Both the position numbers and the translations under genes were made by a program. 64,000 nt of DNA from Nocardia asteroides (GTDB lineage: Bacteria; Actinomycetota; Actinomycetes; Mycobacteriales; Mycobacteriaceae): the NCBI RefSeq assembly GCF_900637185.1, contig NZ_LR134352.1, positions 2,594,001-2,658,000 on the forward strand, written 5' to 3'. Numbering within the stretch: position 1 is the stretch's first letter; every line of letters begins with the position of its first letter. The notes under the pieces are model-generated. The model did not search any database. It saw only the letters and a program-made list of their open reading frames with translations, and was not told where the DNA came from. This document shows positions 37,004 through 45,118 of this stretch, piece by piece.

Positions 37004-37516
37004 CTAGCCAGCTGGTCGCGATGCCCGCGGTCGCCAGCAGGTCGCGAGCAGCAGTGTCGCCGACAGCACGCCGAGTACGCCGGCGATCACCAGCGCGGTG
37101 GTTCCGGTGATCTCGATCCCGAGCAGGTGGTCCGCTGACCAGCGGCCGGGACCGAGGGTGGCGGTGGCCAGGGCGACGGCGGCCAGCACCGCGGTGTATT
37201 CCCAGCCCTGACCGGGACGGAAGATGAAGAATCCGTTGCCGCGATGCGCGGTGATCAGCGCCACGGCCATGGTGGCGATGACGGCGGCCGCGGCGAACGG
37301 CGTGAGCAGTCCCGCCAGAAGCAGAGCGCCCGCGGCGATCTCGGTCGCGGTGGCGAGCACGGCGTGCAGCCGGCCCGGGCGCAGGCCGATCGAGGCGAAC
37401 CAGGCGCCGGTGGCGGTGAGCGCGCCCGCGCCCCAGGCGTGATTGACGCCGTGTGCGAGCAGCACCGCCCCCAGCGTCGAGCGGAGCAGAAGTGCTGCCG
37501 TGTCGACGGAACTCAC
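37004..37516 (-). CDS. DoxX-family membrane protein
   Basis: A 170-aa integral membrane protein with about four hydrophobic helices. The N-terminal ALLLRSTLGAVLLAHGVNHAWG and the following helix pair are typical of the DoxX/DoxD-like family, which associates with oxidoreductases or redox stress. Its ATG overlaps the stop of the sterol desaturase-like gene by 4 nt, making a two-gene operon, probably under the TetR gene next door. Confidence 0.82.
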   Translation of the reverse strand: MSSVDTAALLLRSTLGAVLLAHGVNHAWGAGALTATGAWFASIGLRPGRLHAVLATATEIAAGALLLAGLLTPFAAAAVIATMAVALITAHRGNGFFIFRPGQGWEYTAVLAAVALATATLGPGRWSADHLLGIEITGTTALVIAGVLGVLSATLLLATCWRPRASRPAG

Positions 37517-38406
37517 GCCGCCTGCTTCTTCGGAACGGCGGTGGACTCCGGCGCGGCGGGTTGCCAGCCGGGCGGGCCGAAGACGTAGCCGAGCCGGGCC
37601 CGCCAGCCACGCGCGCCGCGCACGTCACGAATGATGTTGCCGTACTCGTGATATTGCAGCCGCAGCAGGTTGTAGGTGCCGACCGGGGTGGTGAGACCGT
37701 AGGTGGGCGTGTGCAGTTCACGCTGGAAGGTGCCGAACATCCGGTCCCAGATGATCAGGATGCCGCCGTAGTTGCGGTCCAGGTACTCCGGGTCGCTGCC
37801 GTGGTGGACCCGGTGGTGCGAGGGGGTGTTGAGCACGAATTCGACCGGTCGCCAGAGTTTCCCGATCGTCTCGGTGTGGGTGAAGAACTGGTAGATGAGA
37901 TTCAGGGCGAAGGCGACGTAGATCGTCCACGGCGCGAACCCGAGCAGCGGCAGCGGCGCCCAGAAGATGGCCTCCGACCACGGATTCCACTTCTGTCGCA
38001 GCGCGGTACCGAGATTGAAGTACTCGCTCGAATGATGGGCCTGGTGCGCGGCCCAGCCGATCCGCACCCGGTGGGAGAAGCGGTGGTTGCAGTACCAGGC
38101 GAAGTCGACCACCAGCATCAGCACCGGCCAGTACCACCACGCGTGCGTCGGCAGGTGCCACGGCGCGAGCTCGGTCCACAGGATCACGAACAGGACCAGG
38201 GTGAGCAGCTTGAACAGCGCCATCGCGCCCAGTGCCCCGAAACCCATGCTGATGCTGGTGCGGGTGTCGATCGGCGAGTAGGCGCGCGGCGCCGCGTCCG
38301 CGCCCGCGTGCCGCAGGCTCACCGCCTCGATGGCGATGAAGACCAGGAAGAAGGGGACTGCGTAGAGCAGGGGGTTGTTGATGTGCTCCCAGAATGCGGA
38401 CACCAT
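37513..38406 (-). CDS. Sterol desaturase/fatty acid hydroxylase-family membrane protein
   Basis: A 297-aa membrane di-iron oxygenase. Four hydrophobic segments flank the histidine clusters HRFSHR, HQAHHSSEYF and HRVHHGSDP, which match the expected HX3H, HX2HH and HX2HH pattern. The family hydroxylates or desaturates lipids, sterols or carotenoids and includes alkylglycerol monooxygenase-like members. The gene is transcribed away from a TetR regulator, with a palindromic operator in between. Confidence 0.9.
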   Translation of the reverse strand: MVSAFWEHINNPLLYAVPFFLVFIAIEAVSLRHAGADAAPRAYSPIDTRTSISMGFGALGAMALFKLLTLVLFVILWTELAPWHLPTHAWWYWPVLMLVVDFAWYCNHRFSHRVRIGWAAHQAHHSSEYFNLGTALRQKWNPWSEAIFWAPLPLLGFAPWTIYVAFALNLIYQFFTHTETIGKLWRPVEFVLNTPSHHRVHHGSDPEYLDRNYGGILIIWDRMFGTFQRELHTPTYGLTTPVGTYNLLRLQYHEYGNIIRDVRGARGWRARLGYVFGPPGWQPAAPESTAVPKKQAA

Positions 38407-38433
38407 GCCGACTCCTCATATAGACGTGAGGGT

Positions 38434-38453
38434 AATTTACGAAATAGTAAATT
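38434..38453. promoter_or_regulatory. Operator AATTTAC-N6-GTAAATT between desaturase and TetR genes
   Basis: A 20-bp inverted repeat with perfect 7-bp arms AATTTAC and GTAAATT around GAAATA, standing out as AT-rich in GC-rich DNA. It lies 28 bp upstream of the desaturase ATG and 42 bp upstream of the TetR start, the usual place for a TetR dimer to repress both genes. Confidence 0.75.
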
Positions 38454-38494
38454 CGGTGTCAATGTGGGGGCGGCGGGTTTGGTTGGATGAAGCG

Positions 38495-39100
38495 GTGAGC
38501 ACAGCCGGAACCAAGGGCGTCCCGCGCGCGCGGCGCGAGCAGTTGATCCTCGACGCGGCCGTGGCCGAGATCGGCCGGGTCGGCTACGCGGGGCTGTCGC
38601 TGGCCGGAGTCGCCCAGCGCGCCGAGGTCTCCAAACCGCTGGTCTACACGTATTTCCACACCAGGGACGAGATCTACCTCGCCTGTGTGGCGCGGGCCGC
38701 GGCGAACCTCGGGGCGGCGATCGAAGCGGCGGTGGCCGCGGGCGGGGAGCTGTCGATGGCGCGGCGCACGCTCGACGCGATCTTCACCGCACTGGAACCG
38801 CGTCCGCACGACTGGACTGTCGTGTTCGATCGCACCCACCCCGACGAGGGCGCGGTCGCCGACGCGATCCGCGCCGCGCGCCGCGGCATCGCCGCCCAGG
38901 CGGCCCGTGGTGTGGCCGACGTGCTCGGCGCGGTGGAACTCACCGACCCGGCCGACCTCTCGGCGCTCACCGACGTCTGGATGGGGACGGTGACCTCCCT
39001 GGTCACCTGGTGGCTGCGGCATCCCGGGGAGACGGCCGCACAGATGAGCGAGCGCAGCCACCGCCTGATCGACGCGCTGATCGCGGCCGCCGCCCGGTGA
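38495..39100 (+). CDS. TetR-family regulator
   Basis: A 201-aa TetR-type repressor. The N-terminal helix-turn-helix reads LILDAAVAEIGRVGYAGLSL and VAQRAEVSKPLVYTYFHTRD; the C-terminal ligand domain is not specific. The GTG at 38495 was chosen; an in-frame ATG at 38462 is possible. It probably controls the divergent sterol desaturase - DoxX operon and itself through the 38434-38453 palindrome. Confidence 0.88.
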   Translation: MSTAGTKGVPRARREQLILDAAVAEIGRVGYAGLSLAGVAQRAEVSKPLVYTYFHTRDEIYLACVARAAANLGAAIEAAVAAGGELSMARRTLDAIFTALEPRPHDWTVVFDRTHPDEGAVADAIRAARRGIAAQAARGVADVLGAVELTDPADLSALTDVWMGTVTSLVTWWLRHPGETAAQMSERSHRLIDALIAAAAR

Positions 39101-39110
39101 GCCAGGCCGG

Positions 39111-39671
39111 TTACGCGGCGGCGGGCACGTAGCGCAGGCCCACGACGCCGCAGTCGAAGCGGGTGGCGGATTCGAGGACGAACTGCTGGTTCGCGCCGGT
39201 GGCGGCGAAGACCGGCAGGCCCGCGCCGATGGCGGTCGGATTGACGAACAGATTCAGTTCGTCGAACAAGCCCTGGGCGATCAGGCTCGCGACGAGTTCG
39301 CCGCCGCCGTAGGCGATGATGTCGCCGCCCGGGCCGGCCTTCAGTTCGCGAATGGCCGCGGCCGCGTCGGCGGCGACAACCGTGTTGTCCCACGGGGATT
39401 CGGTGATCGTCCGCGAGATGACCACCTTCGGGGTCTTGTTCATGGTGTCGATCGCCTCCTGGGTCTCGTGCTCGGGCTGGGCGGCCCAGTGCGGGATGAA
39501 ACCCTCGGCGAGCTTGCGGCCCAGCACGATGGTGTCGACGGAGTCGGTGAGCGCGCCGATGTGGGCGGCGAGGTCGTCGCTCCAGTCGAAGGTGAGCCAG
39601 TCCATCTCGCCGTTCGGGCCTGCCATGAAGCCGTCGATGGTGGTCTGGACCTGGAGCTTGAACTTGCGCAT
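39111..39671 (-). CDS. Dihydrofolate reductase-like (RibD C-terminal) protein
   Basis: A 186-aa protein of the DHFR/RibD C-terminal-like family. Motifs include the N-terminal KLQVQTTIDGFMAGPNGEMD, then TIVLGRKLAEGF, KVVISRTI, and the NADPH-binding IIAYGGGELVASLIAQGLFD. Members of this group are reductases of unknown substrate, often near TetR genes. The start at 39671 follows AAAGGA. It converges with the neighbouring TetR gene upstream in the window. Confidence 0.9.
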   Translation of the reverse strand: MRKFKLQVQTTIDGFMAGPNGEMDWLTFDWSDDLAAHIGALTDSVDTIVLGRKLAEGFIPHWAAQPEHETQEAIDTMNKTPKVVISRTITESPWDNTVVAADAAAAIRELKAGPGGDIIAYGGGELVASLIAQGLFDELNLFVNPTAIGAGLPVFAATGANQQFVLESATRFDCGVVGLRYVPAAA

Positions 39672-39736
39672 GAGGTGCGTCCTTTCGGCGTTTCGCTGGT
39701 GTGTCACCACTGTCGCCGAACCGCCTTACGGAATGT

Positions 39737-40312
39737 TTACGCTGCCCCGACCAGGCGCAGCACGCTCGCGCGCAGCGCCAGCTCGGCCGCCGGCTGGGTC
39801 AGCCTGCCCGCCCTGACCTCGTCGCCCGCGGCATGGCTCACCGCGACGATCGCGGTCACGAGCCACTCCGGCGTCGCCGTGTCGGCGAATTCGCCCGCGC
39901 GCTGTCCCCGGGTTACCAGCCGCAGCAGCCGCTCGTTGACGGGCAGTTGACGGTCTTCGTCGCGCTGCCGGGCGAACGCGCCGACATGGTGGGCCAGGGG
40001 TGAGACGCGGAAGAATCGCCAGCCCACCGCGAGCATGCGCAGCAGGGCGTCGGTGGCGGGGCCGCTGTCCAGGTCGGCCTCGCGCATGGCCGCGACGGCC
40101 TGGCCGGTGGTGTGGTCGACCACGGCATTGACCAGGTCGTCGCGAGAAGCGAAGTGCGCGTACACCGTTTGCCGGGTGACGCCCGCCTCGGCGGCGATGG
40201 CCGCCATGCCCGCGTCGGGATGCGTCGCGAGCAACCGGGTGGCGGCCTCGAGGACGGCCGCGCGGCTGCGGGTGGCGTCGGCGCGGCGTTTCGGTGTCGG
40301 GGATCCAGTCAA
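39737..40312 (-). CDS. TetR-family regulator
   Basis: A 191-aa TetR repressor with the helix-turn-helix AAVLEAATRLLATHPDAGMA and IAAEAGVTRQTVYAHFASRD. It is divergent from the NTF2-like/DUF1772 pair, and an inverted repeat lies in the 76-bp gap, so it likely represses those genes. The effector domain is variable. Confidence 0.88.
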   Translation of the reverse strand: MTGSPTPKRRADATRSRAAVLEAATRLLATHPDAGMAAIAAEAGVTRQTVYAHFASRDDLVNAVVDHTTGQAVAAMREADLDSGPATDALLRMLAVGWRFFRVSPLAHHVGAFARQRDEDRQLPVNERLLRLVTRGQRAGEFADTATPEWLVTAIVAVSHAAGDEVRAGRLTQPAAELALRASVLRLVGAA

Positions 40313-40354
40313 AATCTTACACCCTTGTCAAAGTTGCTTGGCCATGTCTAACCT

Positions 40355-40368
40355 TTACATCACTGTAA
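40355..40368. promoter_or_regulatory. Inverted repeat TTACA-N4-TGTAA, candidate TetR operator
   Basis: A 14-bp inverted repeat, TTACA-TCAC-TGTAA, 20 bp upstream of the NTF2-like ATG and 42 bp from the TetR start. A similar TCTTACA occurs near 40315, so a second, partial site may exist. It is AT-richer than the surrounding DNA, as is normal for a promoter. Confidence 0.5.
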
Positions 40369-40388
40369 GAATTCTACGCAGGAGTGTC

Positions 40389-40778
40389 ATGGATCCCGCA
40401 ATGCCCCGCACGCCGGAGCGGTTCGTCGCCGACTTCTTCACCGAGTTCACCGCGGCCGCGCTCGACCCCGGCGCCGACCCCGCCGCGGTCGTCGACCGGT
40501 TCCACACGCCCGACGTGGTGCAGATCGCCGACGGGATCCGGCTCGACCGGGACCGGCTCGTCGCGCATCTGCGGCCGGTGCGAAAGAACCTGCGCGACTA
40601 CCGCTTCGAGGTGCACGAGGTGATCGCCGACGGCGACCGGATGGCCGTGCGGATGACCATCCACGCGACGATGCGCACCACCGGGACCGTCGCCACCGAG
40701 GTCTTCCTGTTCGGCGAGTTCACTCCCGACGGGAAACTCCGCCGGGCCGATCAGCTCACCCGCGCCCTCGCCGCCTGA
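40389..40778 (+). CDS. NTF2/SnoaL-like protein
   Basis: A 129-aa protein of the NTF2-like fold: an N-terminal helix pair (TPERFVADFFTEFTAAAL), a beta-sheet region (ADGIRLDRDRLVAHLRPVRK) and closing strands (MAVRMTIHATMRTTG, FLFGEFTPDGKLRRADQLTR). These small proteins act as isomerases, cyclases or ligand-binding partners. The ATG at 40389 has GCAGGAG upstream. It precedes a DUF1772 gene by 13 nt, forming a unit divergent from TetR. Confidence 0.85.
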   Translation: MDPAMPRTPERFVADFFTEFTAAALDPGADPAAVVDRFHTPDVVQIADGIRLDRDRLVAHLRPVRKNLRDYRFEVHEVIADGDRMAVRMTIHATMRTTGTVATEVFLFGEFTPDGKLRRADQLTRALAA

Positions 40779-40791
40779 CCAGGAGATCACC

Positions 40792-41265
40792 GTGCTCGTC
40801 CGCACCGTCCGTTCGCTCGCCCTGCTCGCCACCGGACTCCTGGCCGGTGCCTTCGGTTACGGCGCCGCCAATCTCGTCCCCACCTTCGACCGGGTGCCCT
40901 TGCCGATGCGCCTGGAATTCCACACCGAGCTCATGCGCAACAACAGCATCAGCATGCAGGCCACCATGGCGGTCGCGGCGCTGAGCTGTCTCGCCGTCGC
41001 GGTGCTCGCCGCGGGACGGCACCGGCTCGTAGCGGCCGCGGCCACCGTGCTGGTGGTGGCCTCGTTCCTGATCACCCGGCTGGGCAACGTGCCGATCAAT
41101 CACCGGATCAACGAATGGGCCGTCACGGGACCCACGCCCGACTACGCCGAGATCCTCACTCGCTGGGACGCGTTCCACTTCCTGCGTACCGGTACGGCAC
41201 TGGGCGCCTTCGCGCTGATCATCGCCCTCGTGCTGTGGATGCCGGCCGATCAGCCCGCCCGATAG
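40792..41265 (+). CDS. DUF1772 (anthrone oxygenase-like) membrane protein
   Basis: A 157-aa membrane protein with four hydrophobic helices. The middle motif RLGNVPINHRINEW with a following RWDAFHFLRTG is the signature of DUF1772, a family that includes fungal anthrone oxygenases. The start is GTG after AGGAG. Its 3' end overlaps the convergent TetR gene by 16 bp. Together with the NTF2-like gene it may modify a small aromatic substrate, which is inference. Confidence 0.85.
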   Translation: MLVRTVRSLALLATGLLAGAFGYGAANLVPTFDRVPLPMRLEFHTELMRNNSISMQATMAVAALSCLAVAVLAAGRHRLVAAAATVLVVASFLITRLGNVPINHRINEWAVTGPTPDYAEILTRWDAFHFLRTGTALGAFALIIALVLWMPADQPAR

Positions 41266-41894
41266 GGGGCGAGGGCGGTGAGCACCACGCGCCGGGCGGT
41301 CTCGGCGGCGTGGTCGGCATCGCCCTCGGCCAGGCCGAGCAGCGGATCGAGACCTTCGACGTGCGGCGCCAGTGCCAGGTGCGGCAGCATTAGCAGCAAA
41401 AGCGCCAGCAGCACGTCGATCTCGGCGTCGGGGCGCAACGCGCCGGTGTCGACCGCCTGCCCGATGAGGGGCCGCAACACCGCCAGGTAATGCTTGTCGA
41501 CGGCCTCGCGCACCGCCGTGCGGGCCACCGGATCCGGTTCCAGATTGGCCGCCGCGGTCATCGCGCGTTCGAGCGGATGATCGTAGAAATAGCGCACCCA
41601 GGAGTCGAGCAGCGACTCCAGCGCCGCGAAGAAATCGGCGTCCCAGTCCAGGCGCAGCACGACCGCCTCCATCGACGACCGGATCCGCTCACTGGACTGT
41701 TCGGCCAGGTAGACGTACATATCGGCCTTGTCCGTGAAGTACTGGAACAGGCTGCCCTTGGACACGCCCGCCTCCCGGCAGATCGTGTTCATACTCGCCC
41801 CGCTGAACCCACGGGCGGCGAACTCCGTCTCGGCGGCCGCGACCACGGCGGCGCGCCGCTCGGGCACGAGCCGGTCCCATGTTCCTGTCGGCAT
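41250..41894 (-). CDS. TetR-family regulator
   Basis: A 214-aa TetR repressor: AAVVAAAETEFAARGFSGAS and ICREAGVSKGSLFQYFTDKAD form the DNA-binding domain. The C-terminal ligand part (LESLLDSWVRYFYDHPLERA) is helical. A much longer frame is open upstream, but the ATG at 41894 is preceded by GAGGAGG and gives the normal family start. The target is not obvious; the next gene on the same strand upstream is the response regulator. Confidence 0.88.
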   Translation of the reverse strand: MPTGTWDRLVPERRAAVVAAAETEFAARGFSGASMNTICREAGVSKGSLFQYFTDKADMYVYLAEQSSERIRSSMEAVVLRLDWDADFFAALESLLDSWVRYFYDHPLERAMTAAANLEPDPVARTAVREAVDKHYLAVLRPLIGQAVDTGALRPDAEIDVLLALLLLMLPHLALAPHVEGLDPLLGLAEGDADHAAETARRVVLTALAPYRAG

Positions 41895-42004
41895 CGCCGC
41901 ATTCCTCCTCGTGACGTGGTGCTGCTCCGATCCCATGGTGACTGGTCGTCGCACATGAGCTCGCCTCCCGCAGCGCCACGTTCCCGTCGCGGCCGATGAT
42001 GCAC

Positions 42005-42667
42005 TCACCGGTTTCCGGGAGTGACCAGGCCGGATTCGTAGGCGAGGACGACGAGTTGGGCGCGGTCGCGGGCGTGCAGCTTGGTCATCGCGCGGTTGAG
42101 GTGGGTCTTGGCGGTGTGCGGGCTGATCACCATGTGGGCCGCGATCTCGTCGTTGGACATGCCCCGCGCCGCCAGCGCGACGGCCTCGCGTTCGCGCGTG
42201 GTGAGTTCGGCCAGCGCGGCGGGCGTGCCCGTGGTGCGCGGCTGGGTGACGTAGCGGGCGATGAGCCGCCGGGTGATCGACGGGGCGAGCAGCGCGTCCC
42301 CCCGGGCGGCCACCCGGAGGGCGTGCAGGAAGTCCTCGGGTTCGATGTCCTTGACCAGGAAGCCCGCGGCGCCGGCGCGCAGCGCGTCGAAGACGTACTC
42401 GTCGAGGCCGTAGTTGGTCAGGATGACCACGTGCACCGCGGCCAGGTCGGGGTCGGCGGCGATGCGCCGGGTGGTCTCGATGCCGTCGACGCGCGGCATC
42501 TGGATATCGACCAGGGCGATATCGGGCCGGTGCAGGCGGGCCAGCTCGACGCCCTGCGCGCCGTCGGCGGCCTCGGCGACGACCTCGATGTCGTCCTCCA
42601 CGTCGAGCAGGGCGCGGAAACCGCTGCGGATGAGAGGCTGGTCGTCCACCAGCAGGACCCGGATCAT
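42005..42667 (-). CDS. LuxR/NarL-type response regulator
   Basis: A 220-aa two-component regulator. The receiver domain carries the phosphorylation site Asp54 (ALVDIQMPRVDGIE) with the acidic pair LVDD at the N-terminus, and the C-terminal LuxR helix-turn-helix reads LTTREREAVALAARGMSNDE. It is translated from an ATG that overlaps the kinase stop by 4 nt, so it is co-expressed with it. Confidence 0.95.
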   Translation of the reverse strand: MIRVLLVDDQPLIRSGFRALLDVEDDIEVVAEAADGAQGVELARLHRPDIALVDIQMPRVDGIETTRRIAADPDLAAVHVVILTNYGLDEYVFDALRAGAAGFLVKDIEPEDFLHALRVAARGDALLAPSITRRLIARYVTQPRTTGTPAALAELTTREREAVALAARGMSNDEIAAHMVISPHTAKTHLNRAMTKLHARDRAQLVVLAYESGLVTPGNR

Positions 42668-43761
42668 GCTCGCTCCACCGGCAATTCGGCGTGCACGGCG
42701 AAACCGCCCTCGGCGCGTGGCGCCGCACGGAGCCTGCCGCCCAGCGCGGTCACCCGCTCGCGCATGCCGAGCAGGCCGACGCCGGGCGCCGGCACCGCCG
42801 TCGGGGTGGCACCGTCGTCCTCGACGTCGACGACGAGGCCGTCGGGGCCGTAGCCGATGCGCACCGAGGCGGTGGCCGCGCGGGCGTGGCGGGCGACGTT
42901 GGTCAGCGATTCCTGCACGATCCGGTAGCCGGTGCGGTCCACCGCGGCGGGCAGATCGCCGCGCTCGCCCGCGATCGTCAGGGTCGTGTCCACGCCTGCC
43001 TCCCTTGCCCGTTCGACCAGATCACCGACCTGCGCCAGCCCGGGTCGCGGCGCGTCGTCGTCGCGCAGCGCCGCGAGCGTGGCGCGGAGTTCGCGCGAGG
43101 CCTCGCGCCCGGCGTCGCGGATGGCCAGCAGCGCGGCGGGGATCTCCTCGCCACGCTTGCGCGCGACGTGCACCGCCGCCTCGGACTGCACCTTGATCAC
43201 CGAGATCTGATGGGTGAGCGAATCGTGCAGTTCCCTGGCGATGTGCAGGCGTTCCTCGTCGGCGCGGCGGCGCGCGGCCTCCTCCCTGGTGCGTTCGGCT
43301 TCGTCGGCGCGGCGCTCGGCCTGCCGCAGCGCCTCACCGGCCGCGCCCGCCGCGATCAGCCAGGCGATCTCGAGCGCGTCGCGGCCCCTGGCGAGCGCGG
43401 CGGCGGTGTCGTGCAGCGAGATCATCGCCGCCAGCGGCAGGGCCGCGACCAGTGCCACCGATGCCGCCACCGTCACCACATGATGTCCGGCGCGCACCGC
43501 GAAATACACCGCGAACAGGAACGCCACCGCGGGCACGTCGAAGCCGAGCGCCTGGTAGCCCAGCGCGCACAGCCCCGTGGCCACCAGCACCGCGACCGGT
43601 GCGCGTCCGCGCCCGGCCAGCGCCAGCCCACCGGCGCCGAGCAGCGCGTATCCCAGCGGGTCCCACCGGGTGTCTGGATGCTCCCCGCTCAGCCCGGTGA
43701 CCAGCAGGACCACCGCCACCCCGACGGCGATCGCCCAGTCCGTGATCCGCGCCCTGGCCAT
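42664..43761 (-). CDS. Sensor histidine kinase (NarL-type, HisKA_3)
   Basis: A 365-aa membrane sensor kinase. About five to six hydrophobic segments fill residues 8-140, followed by a coiled linker and the HisKA_3 domain with the phospho-acceptor His179 in ARELHDSLTHQISV. The C-terminal ATPase domain has DRTGYRIVQESLTNVARHA (N box) and GLVVDVEDDG/GVGLLGMRER (G boxes). There is no large external sensor domain, suggesting it senses a membrane-linked signal. Two palindromes lie upstream. Confidence 0.93.
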   Translation of the reverse strand: MARARITDWAIAVGVAVVLLVTGLSGEHPDTRWDPLGYALLGAGGLALAGRGRAPVAVLVATGLCALGYQALGFDVPAVAFLFAVYFAVRAGHHVVTVAASVALVAALPLAAMISLHDTAAALARGRDALEIAWLIAAGAAGEALRQAERRADEAERTREEAARRRADEERLHIARELHDSLTHQISVIKVQSEAAVHVARKRGEEIPAALLAIRDAGREASRELRATLAALRDDDAPRPGLAQVGDLVERAREAGVDTTLTIAGERGDLPAAVDRTGYRIVQESLTNVARHARAATASVRIGYGPDGLVVDVEDDGATPTAVPAPGVGLLGMRERVTALGGRLRAAPRAEGGFAVHAELPVERA

Positions 43762-43802
43762 CTGTGCACCCTAGCCCGATCCGGGCCGCGCCGAATCCGG
43801 CG

Positions 43803-43836
43803 GCGGGATGATCCCGCGCTACCGCGAACGCGGTAG
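43803..43836. promoter_or_regulatory. Two adjacent palindromes upstream of the kinase and DUF6223 genes
   Basis: The first is GCGGGAT-G-ATCCCGC (43803-43817); the second is CTACCGCG-AA-CGCGGTAG (43819-43836). Both have perfect arms and they are separated by one base. They lie 42-75 bp upstream of the sensor kinase and 116-149 bp upstream of the DUF6223 gene. A related half-site TACCGCG recurs near 43849. They may be binding sites for the local response regulator. Confidence 0.5.
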
Positions 43837-43951
43837 TCGCACCGGGTGTACCGCGTTAGTTGTAGCGCGAATTGCCCACGGCCGCAGGACGACCGGGGCC
43901 GGGATGCGGGCCGATGATCGAGCCGTACCGATCCGATCGAAGGAGCATGTC

Positions 43952-44344
43952 ATGCCGTCTTTCCGTCACCTCCCCGCCGTCGTCGGCGCCGTCCTCGCCA
44001 CCGGACTCGTCGCGGCCGCGCCCGCCTCCGCGTCGACGGTGCTCCTCGCGGACGCCTACGGCCTGACCGCCGACCGCGCGATCGCGACCTCCGCCGCGTT
44101 CCTCGGCCTGTTCGCGGTCCTCCTCGGCGGCTTCGCGACGGCGCGGCCGTCCGGTTCGCGCGCGACGATCGCCGCGGGCGCCGGGATGGTCGCCGCCGTC
44201 GTCGGGACGTTCGTCGTCGTCACAGCCGACGGCGGACTCGGCACCGGCAACGGCATCGCGGGCGGCTACATCGCCCTGGTCCTCGGCGTCCTCGGAGCAG
44301 TAATCGGTGGCCTGGCCGTGATGCGGTCCCGCCGACTCGGCTGA
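43952..44344 (+). CDS. DUF6223-family membrane protein
   Basis: A 130-aa protein with an N-terminal signal or helix (LPAVVGAVLATGLVAAAPAS) followed by three more hydrophobic segments, including AFLGLFAVLLGG, VAAVVGTFVVVTADGGLGTG and YIALVLGVLGAVIGG. The ADGGLGTGNGIAGG motif and overall plan match the uncharacterised DUF6223 family of actinobacteria. The ATG follows GAAGGAG. Divergent from the two-component system, it may be its target. Confidence 0.75.
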   Translation: MPSFRHLPAVVGAVLATGLVAAAPASASTVLLADAYGLTADRAIATSAAFLGLFAVLLGGFATARPSGSRATIAAGAGMVAAVVGTFVVVTADGGLGTGNGIAGGYIALVLGVLGAVIGGLAVMRSRRLG

Positions 44345-44491
44345 CCGGCCCTCCGCCTCGGGGATGCGCACTTCGTCCGCACCGGTCCTCTGCCTCGGCG
44401 GCGTGCGAGTCCGGCCGGACCGGTCGGCAACGGCACTGGTGCGTGACCGAGGGTGTCCACCTGATTGTCCGGCGGACACCCTCGGACGGGA

Positions 44492-45118
44492 TCAGTGTCC
44501 GCGGGCGATCCAGTCGGCGAGCGCGGGCTTCTCGGCGCCGATGGCCGTCGAGTCGCCGTGACCGGTGTGCACCGTCGTCTCGTCCGGAAGCGCGAAGAGG
44601 CGGTCGCGGATCGAGTCGATGATGGTGCCGAAATCGGAGAACGAGCGCCCGGTGGCGCCGGGGCCGCCGGCGAACAGGGTGTCGCCGGTGAACAGGGCCG
44701 CCAGTTCCGGCAGGTGCAGGGAGACCGAGCCGGGGGAGTGTCCGGGGGTGTGCAGGATGTCGATGTCGGTGCCCGCCACCGTGATCCGGTCGGTCCCGGC
44801 CAGCGAACGGTAGTCCGCGTCCGGATGGGTCATCCGCCACAGCGGTTCGTCGCCGGGGTGCAGCAGCACCGGGGCGTCCAGGCGCCGGGCCAGCTCCGGC
44901 GCCACCGTCACGTGGTCGTTGTGGCCGTGCGTGCACAGGATCGCGGTGACGTGGCGGTTACCGACCGCCGCCGCGATGGCGTCGGCATCGTGGGCGGCGT
45001 CGACGACGAGCACCTCGGTGTCGTCGCCGATCAGCCACACATTGTTGTCGACGTCCCAGGTGCCGCCGTCGAGCGCGAAAGTGCCGGAGGTGACGACCTT
45101 CTCGACGCGCGCGCTCAC
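44492..45118 (-). CDS. MBL-fold hydrolase in the mscR operon
   Basis: A 208-aa metallo-beta-lactamase-fold protein with CTHGHNDH (metal ligands), [23 protein letters not shown] and HTGHGDST in the expected order, that is, a complete glyoxalase II-like metal centre. It follows mscR with a 4-nt GTGA overlap. In mycobacteria a similar MBL protein is the operon partner of mycothiol-dependent formaldehyde dehydrogenase. It probably hydrolyses the thioester formed by that enzyme, such as S-formylmycothiol. Confidence 0.88.
   Translation of the reverse strand: MSARVEKVVTSGTFALDGGTWDVDNNVWLIGDDTEVLVVDAAHDADAIAAAVGNRHVTAILCTHGHNDHVTVAPELARRLDAPVLLHPGDEPLWRMTHPDADYRSLAGTDRITVAGTDIDILHTPGHSPGSVSLHLPELAALFTGDTLFAGGPGATGRSFSDFGTIIDSIRDRLFALPDETTVHTGHGDSTAIGAEKPALADWIARGH

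Noticed and set aside
41895..42728. A 492-codon protein fusing antisense of the response regulator to the TetR domain
   Set aside because: The TetR family N-terminus begins at 41894 with GAGGAGG upstream. The longer part is an out-of-frame reading of the response regulator gene.
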